DNA of 64,000 bases from Casuarius casuarius. Its lineage: Eukaryota > Chordata > Aves > Casuariiformes > Casuariidae. Position numbers and translations under genes: made by a program. The stretch spans positions 62,001 to 126,000 of the forward strand of contig PTFA01000369.1 in NCBI GenBank assembly GCA_003342895.1. Direction: 5' to 3'. Shown here piece by piece: positions 1-12,300 of the stretch. The notes beneath the pieces were generated by a model. That model saw nothing but the letters and a program-made list of their open reading frames with translations, was not told the origin of the DNA and made no database searches. How positions within the stretch are numbered: the stretch's first letter is position 1; each line of letters starts with the position of its first letter.

Positions 1-3000
1 ACTTGTCCCAGAAGAAGGATGTTGGAAGCTTGCACTTTTTATTAGTGGGTGCACTTAACATTTCTTGTCATACTTGGTTGCTGTCATCATCAAACTGTCA
101 ATTCCAGTCAGTTTACTTTTCTGAAGATGAATAACTGTGTGATTTTGCTTGGTCAGCTAAAACCATGACTGTAGTCATAATATGTAGATCACTCTTGGTT
201 TAGTTCCAAATGCTTAATAATACTTAGCCAAAAAGCAAATCCTGCCACCTAAAAGCAGCTGTTTATCTGCAGTTTTAACAGATAGTTTCACTTTGACCGG
301 AAGGCTGCTCTGAGGCTACTCTGGAAAAGAGTTTCTTAGCATAATTTTTTAGCATCGTAACAATTGTGTGGCTGGCTAAATTGCTAGTTTTTGTTCTCTT
401 TGGCTAAATTATTAGTCTAATAGACACGTCTCTAGCTCATCCATAAAAATCCTGACTTTTCTCTAACTTTTTGGTAATTGGAATTGGATCAGTGACCTAT
501 CCCATACTCTGTTACTGCAGTATGAGCTGGGTGGGGTTAGGGTGGAATAGCTTTTAGCAATTGATTCACTTTGGCCTTTGTAGCCAGAACTATTGTTAGA
601 AAATTCACTGCAGGAAAATGACTCGGGTGGCTTTATTTTGTACCCTGTTTTGATTCACTGACTGTAGTGTTTTGTGTTAGCATCTCAGTGCTCTTTTCCA
701 GGGGTAAATTCTGTCCCTTATCTTATCCTGCTTTTGGTAGCAAGCTAATAAAGACAGGACTAAAGCTGATGAAAGCAGGACTGAAGTGAAAAAGTCATTA
801 AGCTATGAATAATTTGGGTCTGTATTATGCTAATGAAACAAACTGTTTGTGATAAGTCCTGAACTATGTGGACAAATGTCCGAAGAACAGAGTCGCCAAA
901 ATTGGCCAAAATTTTAAAGCCTAAAGGGAAAGAATGGAATAATTAACTGTCTAATGGAGAGAAGAGCAATTGCCATGAAATCTCTTAAGTATTCATCCCA
1001 GTGAAGTTAGGTGTTCCGACTACAGGTCTTTAACAACTTCTCTAGATTTCAGTTTTTATGTAGTAACAATAATGCTGTATTTTGAGGTATATGAATTGGG
1101 AATATTAGCCTTGACACCGCCTTTTGTGGAATCATTTACTCTATTATACCATGTAGATGTGTACAGATTTCACTTTCAAGATCCTCTTTGGTGGCCTGAG
1201 GTTGTTCCTAGGGTTACCGAAACCTATAAGGAGTCCTTTTTACAGAATGTCAGATACATGGCAATAGAGGGCTTTGACTTGTTTCCTTTTACCACAGGAT
1301 TGTAGAGAATGGAAAGAACCCTGCATTTGCTGAGAACTTTTGTTCTTTAGAGGTAAGTTCAAAGAGTACTTCAGACAAACTGTACTTCCCATGATTTTTT
1401 TTTTTTTTTCCTTCAGATGAGCAGAATTAGGACCGTACGATGCATGGATACAGTCTTGAAATTGATGGGAAACATTTTACCAACATTTTACCTGTTTCAG
1501 ATAATATTTACTTAGTGGTTTTTCTTGCTTCTATTGATAAGCGTCCTGGTTCAAACTTACTAAACTTAAGTAATTATAATCAGAATAATCAAGTTATGAT
1601 GATAGAAGAAAATAATTCAGATAAACATTCTGTTAAAGCATCTGGCTACAGATAAAATCTTTCTGGGGAGCCTGTGAATTTCTTGCGTGTTGAGAGATTA
1701 AGATGCCTTCATTTACTGTTCAACATGCAGGCAGGTTAAGATTAGCCTGGGTTCATCTAGTCCTGTATTGTCAGTGGCGTTTCTTGAGGTCCAGGTTTCA
1801 GTGGTATGGTGAAATTGTCAGTGTTTTAGGTATGCTGGTATATCTGTGTAAGATGGGCTTAGCTCTACAACTCAACTGAAGTCTTTATTGTAATTTTTTT
1901 TTTTCCATGGTCTGTAAACCATTGGGTGTCTGTGGGTATTGCTGAGAGGGTCTGTGAAAAATCAGTGACAAAAGCAAGCCTGTTATTAGCAGACTTCAGT
2001 TTTCTATGCTGGAGTTGGCAATTTTGCTGAGAAGTGTTAAAACATATGTTGCATTTATATGCTTAAAATCAATTTCTAGACTTGGTGCATTTAGTAGAGA
2101 ACTGTCTAATTTTTCTCTAGATGCAGACATCCTGATTATGTGAAATAGAATGGTCTTGATGATCTAAACTAGCTCAAAGATGTCTCCCCCAAAATACTGT
2201 CTGTTGACAGGAAGAACAAGCCCACTCACATGATGATGCATTTCAGTAATGATAGAATGATAGAAAAGATATTTATGTAGATTTTAATTTCTTTACAACA
2301 TTTAAGCTATATACAAAATAGTTCTTGACCAGTAACAAATATTCCAAGGGAAGCAAAAAGCTTTCACCATTTTATTCTAACTTTACTTCCAGCCCTCGTG
2401 TGTTGAGCACAGGATTGACTGAAAGAGTGTTTTCTTCTCTTCTTCTTTCTGCTATGTTAAGAAAAGAAAATAAAGGTTTAACATACCGTTCTTGGTCCCT
2501 GCACTTGTATCTGCTTAGTATGTCTGACTGAAACGGTTCTGATAGGTGCAAAAATAGTTATTCCTTGTGGTTTGAACTTTATTACAACCTTCTATTTGTG
2601 CTCAGTAAATTTGCAATGATACTCTTCTAGTTGAACACTTATTTCATGATACTGCCTAGGAAACCGATGTCAAAAGGAGTACAAAGTTCTTGCAGACTTT
2701 AATTGTTTTCAGATTATCTGTGCAGACAGAATAGTACCTCTTCTCTCTCCATTCCCACCAAGAGAGAATTTCTTGATGATTGGGATATACATGTAGAAAT
2801 AACTTTGTGAGGATTGTAATATGAAATTCTGTTGTATTATCTTATGTATGTATCCTAAAACTATCATGTCATTGGTCATACAGTTTGGCATGCAGTGTAT
2901 TGGCTTAAAGATTACCTTGAGAACAGATTACTTGATATCTTGAGAACACATTATTTCAAACTTAACTGTTTTCAGCTTGAGGAATTTTGAGCTCAGTGCT

Positions 3001-6000
3001 AGTTCAGTTTGAGATCTAAATAGTTCAGAAAAGCTTCTATTGTCTGTCAGTATCATATTTATGACCACTTACATAATGAGATTTTGTTTTAATTTTCATG
3101 TCTCTGATGTACACGCCAGGGAGTTGTAGCTCATCTGATACTGGAGAGATACTAAATGAACCTGGTTTTTATTTAGATGACAGGTATCTTTATTTTTTAT
3201 ATAGCAATTCTTGTGGGCTTCTCTGTTGCATCATAGATCTTGACACCTATTAGAATGTTCCTCTGGTACATGATTTCTAAAAATTAAAGAAATATTAAGT
3301 TGCCACGCTGGGAAATACTGTCTCCTTAACTTTCCTAGGAATCAGACTGCAGAGAGAAGTTCCCAATTTGGGTAAATGGTCACAGGTCAGACTCCTAGAA
3401 TAAAGTGCATCAACTCTGGACATTAGTGTAATAAAGGATTTCAACTGTAACACAACTTTTTTTTTTTTTTTCCTCTACCAAAATTTGAGGACTTGTGATT
3501 TTGTTCTGTGTTTGAAAGTCTTTCACTGAGGAAGCAACCTTGGAAACAACTAAAACCTTAAATTGAGAACACTTACGTTCTCAAGGTAGCCTCCAGAATG
3601 CCATACAAGAAAGGACTTCATAGGATAAAGCTAACTTTGTAACCCTTGATTCTTATTGTGAACTCACATTTAAGTAGAAAACCAAACATTGGATGCTGTT
3701 TAAGACTGTCCAAACATTGGACACTAGTTAAGAGTATAGCCCATGGCAGAATGTGTGGTCGTAACAACCCTAGTGTATGCATTTCCTCATTGGACAGAAG
3801 AGCTTGTCATGCGATGTTAGTGTGTCCAAAGGAAATGGTAACCAACAAAAGCTTGTACCCAGGACTTTCAAAGAAACATTTTTGTTTGACAATGGGAGAA
3901 GTTCGGTCTTTATTTTTCTCAGTGAATCCTGATATTCACTAGAAGAAACTGCTTAAAAAGTTTTGGGGGCCAGTTTTGATTTCGTAGATTACTTGCATTG
4001 GTTTAGTCTTCAAACCGATGTGTAGTTTTGCATATGCTCTCGTTTTTGGGATTCTTGCCGGAAATTTGGAGTGAGGTTGAGTTTGGGAATGGAATAGTGT
4101 TTGTGGGTTGAAACTGAACTGCTTGTTTACATTTGTGGGGCATGCACTGGAACGCAATGCGGACACTTGGTTGCCCTCTCAGCTTCATGTTCTTTTTGAT
4201 AAATCTTTTAGTATATCTTAAAGTAGCCTGCTCTCTGGTTCTCAGTATGCTATTTGAGGAAACAGCAGTTCTTTTTCTTAGGCTATGGAGCTTGCTTTTG
4301 TGTAACTTGCATACAAAAATGATTTTAAGCAAATACTAAAACTTTCAACTTGTCAATATTGCATTATTTTGCATTTGTCTTTAAATTGTACAGAGGGGCA
4401 GGAGATAATGACGTGTACATTTCAGCTCTGCCTGGACGCTGTCCCAGTTGCCTTATTGGTTCCTATGCTGCTACTTAGGGAAAAATACAGTTGATTTGGT
4501 CTTAGGAGATGAACTTTTACAGAATAACTGTTCTTTTCAAATTGGAAATCATTTCTCTTGTGCACAAAAGATGGAGGAAGTTCAAAAAAACAAAGGGCAA
4601 ATAGAATCGCTACTGCTAAGTGGTAGAAACTTGCAGTAGTTTTTGATTTCCTTGAAATTGAATGTATAGGTATGTTTGCATATTAATCCTTCATCTGCTG
4701 GTAGCTTAGATACCAGTATTGGAAAGGAGTGGAATTTTGTCACGCTGCTGGAGACAAGACTTGAAGATTTTTTTTTTTTTTTTAAAAAAAAAGTCTTCCT
4801 AACTTTCAGGTTTAATCAATAAATTCTGAAATGTTTTGATAAAATGATCTGCAGTTTTGCGGTTTATTTTGGGAAGATAAGCTGTCAGTTTGGGGCTTTT
4901 ACGTTTTTGTGTATATGCATGTGTGCTGCTAACCATGTGGTCAGCAACAAATGCATTTTATAATATGCTGATGTTGGAATTTTAACACTGCTTTCTCACT
5001 GTATTTGAATCATTTAAAAATCTTGTTTCGCCACTCATGGCTTTCTTGTGTTTACATTAACAAGGGAAAGGTCTGCATTCAAACATAATTTAACAGTATG
5101 TGCAACCTACAAAAAATGGTAGCTCATTCGTTTGTTCTTGGAGGGTAGGCAACTAACACCCAACATACAGGTATCCGCAGGAGAATATTTACAATATGGT
5201 ATGTTATTGTAAAGTATTGAGCTGGAGAATTTACCATATGACTTATGTTTTTGGTTTTGTTTTTTTTCCATTTTGATGCTTGAGAAGTAAGCACTTTTCT
5301 GGGGACAAGTCTATTTTCTTAAATTGCTAAACTTAAAAATAGCTATTCTGCTATTTTTATTAGTAGTTAAAACTTTAGAGTTAAGGGTAATAGGGCACTG
5401 CTGTTAGTGCCTTTTAATAGGATATGGTACTTGCCTTACCTAGCTCTCTGGGTAGTAGTACCTAGCTCTCCAGTCGGGCAGTAATAAAAATCTGACCTGT
5501 TTATAGTAGTTATATGACTTTTTGTTATCTAGTTGTTTAATGGAAAAGTTTCCACAGTAGTTTGGAAATACCAAGTTTTGGGGTATGTTGTTGGAATTTT
5601 GTGTGCAGTCTTCACTGCTACTTATCTTGTCGCATTTGGTTTATTAATCAGTGGAAGATTTCAATTGTATCTGCCCTGCTTATGCATTTCTCCCTGCGTC
5701 TAATGCACCTATCCTTCAGCTGGGTGATGCTACTGTTCATTGTCTTGTTTTTGCTTGTTTCATGTTTCTCCTTAATGTAGCTCATTTGTCAGCTTCTTCC
5801 ATCAGAATAGTACAAGCATTATTATTCATGTATGTATGCACTGACTATTTTATATTAGCAGTATTTAATTTCTTAAGGGTTTTTTGGGGAATTGCAACTT
5901 TCATCTATTTGGAAGAAAGATATCTCTTAGTAAATCGTCTATATAATCTTTTTTTTGTTATCTGTTAAGTCTTTTACATAAGAGTGAAAAGTTTGGTTAT

Positions 6001-6189
6001 TCTTCATTGAAGTTTTAAATTATGCTGGCCAAGAAGTTGTATATCTTTTAACACTTTCTATTTTAACACTTCCATGTTTCATTTTTTAAGTATCTCACTT
6101 CACTTGTGGTAGCAATATAAAACTATAAAAATCTGTCTGAAATAGTTTACATTTTTTGATTCTTTTTTTTTTTTTTTTTTTTTCTCCAG
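1..6189 (+). other. RB1CC1: RB1CC1 intron upstream of exon 6 (3' part)
   Basis: I found no coding exon here. I looked for the segments expected just upstream of human residue 124 and saw none, so this is read as the 3' part of the intron before exon 6. It is AT-rich, with short T-tracts near 1397, 3458 and 4769. An imperfect direct repeat of about 24 bp sits at 3681-3704 and 3709-3732. The 3' end is a long pyrimidine tract (about 6158-6187) ending in CAG at 6187-6189, a strong acceptor. Open frames here, such as 5651-5968, look like chance frames of T-rich DNA. Confidence 0.7.
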
Positions 6190-6392
6190 GAAATGTATGA
6201 GGTTGCTAAGAAGCTTTGCTCCTTTTGTGAGGGTCTTGTACATGATGAACATCTTCAGCACCAAGGCTGGGCTGCCATAATGGCCAATTTAGAAGATTGT
6301 ACATACTCTTACCAAAAGTTGCTTTTCAAGTTTGAAAGTGTATATTCAAGCTATTTGCAGTCCATAGATGATATCAAGTTGAAACTTACACA
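6190..6392 (+). CDS. RB1CC1: RB1CC1 exon 6 (equivalent to human residues 124-191)
   Basis: The exon starts in phase 0 with Glu-Met-Tyr-Glu-Val and runs to Leu-Thr. Its last two bases (CA) join the first base of the next exon to make His. The donor is CA|GTAGGT at 6393; reading on gives an immediate TAG. The sequence is almost identical to human FIP200 through the [19 protein letters not shown] block, with a few changes near the end such as Ile to Val and Glu to Asp. It belongs to the N-terminal helical arch that dimerises and carries ATG13-ATG101. Confidence 0.97.
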
Positions 6393-9300
6393 GTAGGTTT
6401 GCCATTAAACTTCAACCTCCAAAGTTACTTTATTTTAAATGTATTTTTTCGGTTTGTGTGTCTGTTGCTAGTTTTAATTAATCAAGTATGCATTTGTTTG
6501 ATTTTTATGTTCCTGAGAACACTTTTTTGCTCTATGGCAGTTGTTTTTTAACTGACACTTTGCTTTGTACTCGTTAGCACACAGAAGTGTGTATTGAATT
6601 ATGTGGAAGATAAGCTTATTAATGAACAGCTGTTTAAGAGCTGGAGTCTTTCCAAATGTAACAAATTCAGACAGTAAACTGAATATTTTAAATAAATATT
6701 TGCACTTCTAAATTAATTACTTTTTAATTCACCAAAACAGGTGTTAAGAATGATCTATGGTGAGAATAAAACATGAAGCTTATTAAAGTTATTTATAAGA
6801 TGGAATTCATCTTTGTATAAGTGTACTTGTATCTTACAAATTCTGGCTATTACTTCAAAAAAACCTTTGAAATCTTTCTGGACACTAGTATTACAGGATT
6901 TTTCTATCTGTAATTTGCCTAATAGAATATAAGTTGTCGTTGGATGCTTAAAGAAATAAAGCATGACTATGGATTACTTTTAAAGTTGAACTTCATTGTT
7001 CTGTGCATACCAGTTATATAGAAACTATTCGAACTCCACAGAGGTAATCACCAGAGAACATCAGCCCACTGCTAATAAGCATTGGTATCCATGTAGAATG
7101 CAAACATAAGTCTCAATTGTGTTTTAAAAAATTGGCATGCCTCACTTTATCAAACTGTTTTGTTGCTTTTTCATTGTATTATAAACATAAGTTGACTTGG
7201 AAGTTTAGAAGAGTTCATATTTAGCAGTGGGAGACTGCAAAAGTTGCAGTAACTTCTTTAGCCTTCCTCTCAGGATACTGGTACTGACTATAGTATTCTT
7301 GAAAACGTAGTTACATAATTAATGTAATCTTTAAATTCATACAAACTGCATGTAGGCTATTAAGAATGTTTCAGTTTTAAAAGATGAAAATAGTACTTTA
7401 CAAGTGGCTTGCATCTAGACTATTATATAATATTAGCTTCTAAGTACTGATGGCTCTTCATTTTTACCCTTTTTAAAAAAAGCTTGGGTTCTGCTGTTTC
7501 TGTGATGGCCAAGATACCGCTGCTGGAGTGCCTAACAAGACATAGTTACAGAGAGTGTCTAGGAAGACTGGATTCTTCAGCTGGGCATGGAGGGGCAGAA
7601 AGTGAAGAAACTGAGGATGAGAAATCTGCTGAACTGGTGCTTTATTCTGATGTATCTAAAATGAACAATAAATCAATGTTAGCTTCATTTTGCAAGTCAG
7701 TTGAACGGTCAGCTTTGGATGGCACAGATCCTGAAAATGTAAAAGAAGATAAGGAATCCAGTCAAAATGCTACTGTCCGGGACAGTGAAACATCAGTAGA
7801 ACTGAGAGATGATGATCAGCCTTCCTTCAATGTGTCTCTGTTAGACTGGATAAATGTTCAAGATAGGCCTAATGATGTTGAATCATTGGTCAGAAAATGT
7901 TTTGATTCTATGAGCAGGGTAAGTTAACATTTCTTAAACTTGCATTGTATATTGAGAATTTCCCATGGAAAGCTGCTGTTTATTTTCCAGATGCCAAAGC
8001 TTTTGAAGAGTCTTGACTTTCTGTAGCTTGTTTCTCTGCTAACTTTCTGAACGCAGAGCAAAGCAGAGAGTGGAGAAAAAAGTATTCTAAGAGTTCTTGA
8101 ATTTTAAGAATCAGACTTTTAATAAACTTTACAATTTCACAGTGAATGCTCATCATCTTGCTTTTTTGTTATCTTTTTATGGATGGAAAGAAACAAGTTG
8201 TTCTTTTTGTAGCTTTTAAACAAAGCCACTTCTATGCTTTTTTCTCACTTTAATGAAAACTATACTTGTAGTGAAACTGAAGATTTTCCTGGACCAAAGT
8301 TAATGTTATTTCTCTGTTAAAAATACTGAAGTCTTTATTAAAATGCAGGACAAAGTGGTTAGGTGGTTAGGTTAATTTAATTGTGATAGTTTTGTATACC
8401 ATATGTGTACTTTCTTTTATAAGCTGATACAGACAGATTTGGAAGAGCCCAACATGTTAGTTCATATTTCTGCTGCTAACAGAGTGCAATCTTGCTCACT
8501 TTTTTTGTTTCTGAATGACTTCTGCTTTAACCAATGACCATTATACCCTTTAAAAAACAAACAGAAAACCTAAAAACTTTCCCCTTGTGATTCCCTTCTT
8601 TCTTGCTGGTTTATAATTTAAGCTGTAGTTTATTTCTTAAAATTGTCTAATCTAGTTTTGCATAGTTATAATTTTATACTACTACAACTTAATCCTTGAA
8701 CAAAGAATACAGTCTTTGTCTTGGGCCTCGCTCCTTAAGACAGCCTCTTCCAGTCCTACTTTAAGTCATCATGTCTAAGCCCCATCTGTTGTAGGCAGCA
8801 TCAGCAAGCAGTCAGTTTCATATGTTGATTTTGAATTTCATCTCAAAAGTAATTCCCAGATTGGACTAAATATTGAGACAACTCAAAAGTCTTTGGTAGG
8901 CCTCAATTTTAGTAGCAGAGAAAAGGCTTAGTGGATGAGTGGACTGTAGAAGTCGGGTCTCTTCTTTAGTAAAAACAAGTGTTCAATTTTGTAGGTGAAA
9001 GGCTTCCTAATTACTGTAGTCTGAGACAATCCTCTGCTGTGTTTGTTTGGTAACACCACACGGTACGTTTTGCCAGTTTAAAACCTGAGCGACGAAAAAC
9101 AGTAGTTTGAGAGAGAATACATTCACTTTGGGCATGTTAGTAATCAGAGACAAATGTAATTCCGAAAATTATTATAAAACAGAAGTAGGGTGTGAGAAAA
9201 ATTCTCCGATTCAGTCAGATGATTCTGGCCACAACCAAAAGAACTATAGGCAATTGATCAGTCTTGATCTATTTTGTTTCAGAAAAAAGTAAAAGCTTTA

Positions 9301-12300
9301 AAATAATGATAGTTCCTAGCCATACTTAAGAAAACTGCTTGGTTTCAGTGACAGCACAAAGAATTGAATTTTTGCCTACCATTGATTTAGAATTATTTTG
9401 AAAACAGAATTAGGCTGTAGCTGAAAAGGAAAGAATTACTAAATAAATATCTTGCACCACAGTGGTTCTTTCAATACTTATTCAAGATGACACTTTAACA
9501 TAGAAAACTGGATAAAATGACAGTTAATTTTTTTAATTTTTTCTCCCTTATCCCCCTGCCCTTTTCTTTTTGGAAATACAAACTATGCAAATGGTTCATG
9601 ATTGGAATTCTTATTTGAAACTCTGAATTCAGGTAAGATTTTCACTGAAGGATAAATCATGAGAACGTGAGCTTTATACTTTTGATACTGGTAGTCTTGG
9701 TAGAACTAGTGTGTTGCACAAAGTGCTGCTAGGTTTATGGCTCGTTTAGCCTCTAAGTGTTTCTACAAGATGAAGCTTCTAACTGCAGAAACCTAGGCTG
9801 CAGCAAAAGCAGTAGGTAAGTAGGAGCTATCCCAGATGTCTTTAAGTACTGCTATAGGTATTTAAGTAGAAGACTAGAAAAAGAAGAGACTTTTGAGGAC
9901 CAGGAGAACAATTATTACCTACCAGTGAAAAGAACTGAAGACCATGGATGTGATTAAGTCAAAAACAGGATAAAAAAATGGATAGAGGAAATAAACTGCA
10001 AAGTGGAAGAGGAGGAATAGGTTTTCTGTGGTGGTTTCTTTTTTATTAAAAACAAAACAACTCCCTCTACCCATATGCTCTTTATTTTCCCCTGCAAGAA
10101 ACTGTTCAGGTTGACACAATGGACACACAATCCTGAAGAGAATGACAACGAAAATGAAACTGTATTAGAGCAGTCTGAATGAATCCCAGGATCTGTGTTG
10201 ATTACTGGTTCTTGAAGACAATTTACTTGAAAGAGATTGTTCATCAGACATTCAAACTCAGTCCTTGCATCTCAGTTTTAAGAAAGCCTTGAAATACCTT
10301 GTCATTTTATTTATTCTGGGTAAATTACCAGTGTTTAACACTTCCTCTTTTTTTTGTAATCGAGAATGAAAGACCCGTTGTTTGTAATTGCTCTTTAATT
10401 TATAATGTTTCTCCTCTTCAGCTGTCTCTTCTTATACCCGAGTGGAGTGTTTCCAGAATGAAAAAGTGGTGAAGGAAAGCTTTTATACAGTTAGTTTAGG
10501 GGAAGATAGTGTTTTTATTCACGTTAATATGGATATGTAGGTGTTTTCTTTGAGGGTTAGTTTGTGCGCTCAGTGGTGTAAGTGACATGGTGCAAACTCT
10601 CCGTGATGACCAAAGGGCCAGTATTTTTACAGGTCGTGTGGCCCCACAGGGCAGTATCTTTTTTCAAGGGGTTCTTACATAACAGATGGCATACCATAGC
10701 CATTTTGGATAAATTTGTTCATATCCTGCTAATGCCTAATGACTCTCAGTGTGTTCCTAACTAATTTATTCCATGTTTAAATTAAACTCTGTCCTATATA
10801 AACTGTTGCAATTGCCTATGGGTTTTTTTCAAAACTAAGTAAGTGAAGGCTCTAATTTATTTCGTTGTTCTTGTAGTGAAACTTGAGGAATCATCCTTAA
10901 TATCTGTTGACTTCGATGTAGCCGCTTAATATTCCAAAGTTATCTTTTCTGGATAATGGGCTATAAGGGAATATGATAAAATAAACTTTACTTTTTAAAA
11001 AATATTATAGCAAAAATATTATCAAAATGTATAACAACTCTATTTTCTTCTATAGCTTGTTTTCTAGTTATCTAGAACTGATCTGCTTATCTAAGGAGCC
11101 ATCAATTAAACGTATTAATTCTCTAGAGAGAGGCTAATAGGTCTTGTATCTCTCCACTTTCTATTGCACTTTCCTTTAAGTCCGGTGAAGACTGGGTTCA
11201 TCTGCTTTAACAGCTCTTTTCTTTCCCCGTTCCCTGCCCCCCCCNCCCCCCCCCCACACACGCACACACTTTTTTTTCTTCCACTTTGAAGGACTTGGTT
11301 TGTATGCTCTGCTGGTCCAGACTTAAAGTAAAGAATACTTTAAAGAAATTCATTCCATAATATAAAATCCAGAGACTCATTAGATCAGAATTTTGAAACA
11401 GACAAAAGATGTAAGCATACATTCATTCAAATGAAAATCCTAGTGAAAATAGTATGAGAAACTACAGAATTATGAAGGAAAAATATTAAGGCTATAAAAA
11501 TTCGTATAGCTCTTTAAACTTTCAGTAGGCTAAGTGCTAATAAAACCTTTCTTGTAGAACTTTCTTTAAAAGTGAGTTATAACCTGATGCACGTGCAGTA
11601 TTAGGTATTCTGTTTAAAACAAAAAATAAGGATGCACCTATCTTTCTCTCTCTCTTTTTTTTTCTTCTTCTTCTTTTAGCTTGATCCAAGGATCATCCAG
11701 CCCTTTTTGGCAGAATGTCGGCAAACTATCGCCAAACTAGATAATCAGAACATGAAGGCTATTAAAGGTCTTGAGGATAGGCTCTATGCATTGGACCAGA
11801 TGATAGCAAGCTGCAGCAGACTGGTAAATGAACAAAAAGAACTTGCTCAGGTAATACATGTGTGGTGTATTTATAGATGTATGTATGCTGTAAAAGACTG
11901 CAATAATTGCACATCTTACTGTGGGATAGTTTTCAACATACTGCAATAGAGGTCCCTTATAATGCTATATTCATAAAAATTTAACATTAAAATGTTGGTT
12001 TTCTACATCTTATGTTCATATTTTCAGTGCGTAACTCCAATTACCACATATTCATTTCAGTATTTATTCTATATCATGAAACCAGCCCAAAATACTACAG
12101 TTGGTGATAGAGCACTGGATCTTAAATATTTCATAGGGCTTACATTCATGTCAATTCATATATATGTATGTGTGTGTATAATTATTCTGAATATATGTAT
12201 GTATACATATAAAGAAAAGCATTCTATAAAGTAAAAAACAACCTTTCACATGTAGTATCGTAGACTTAAAATAAGAGTAAATGCATTAAAAACATGCAGA

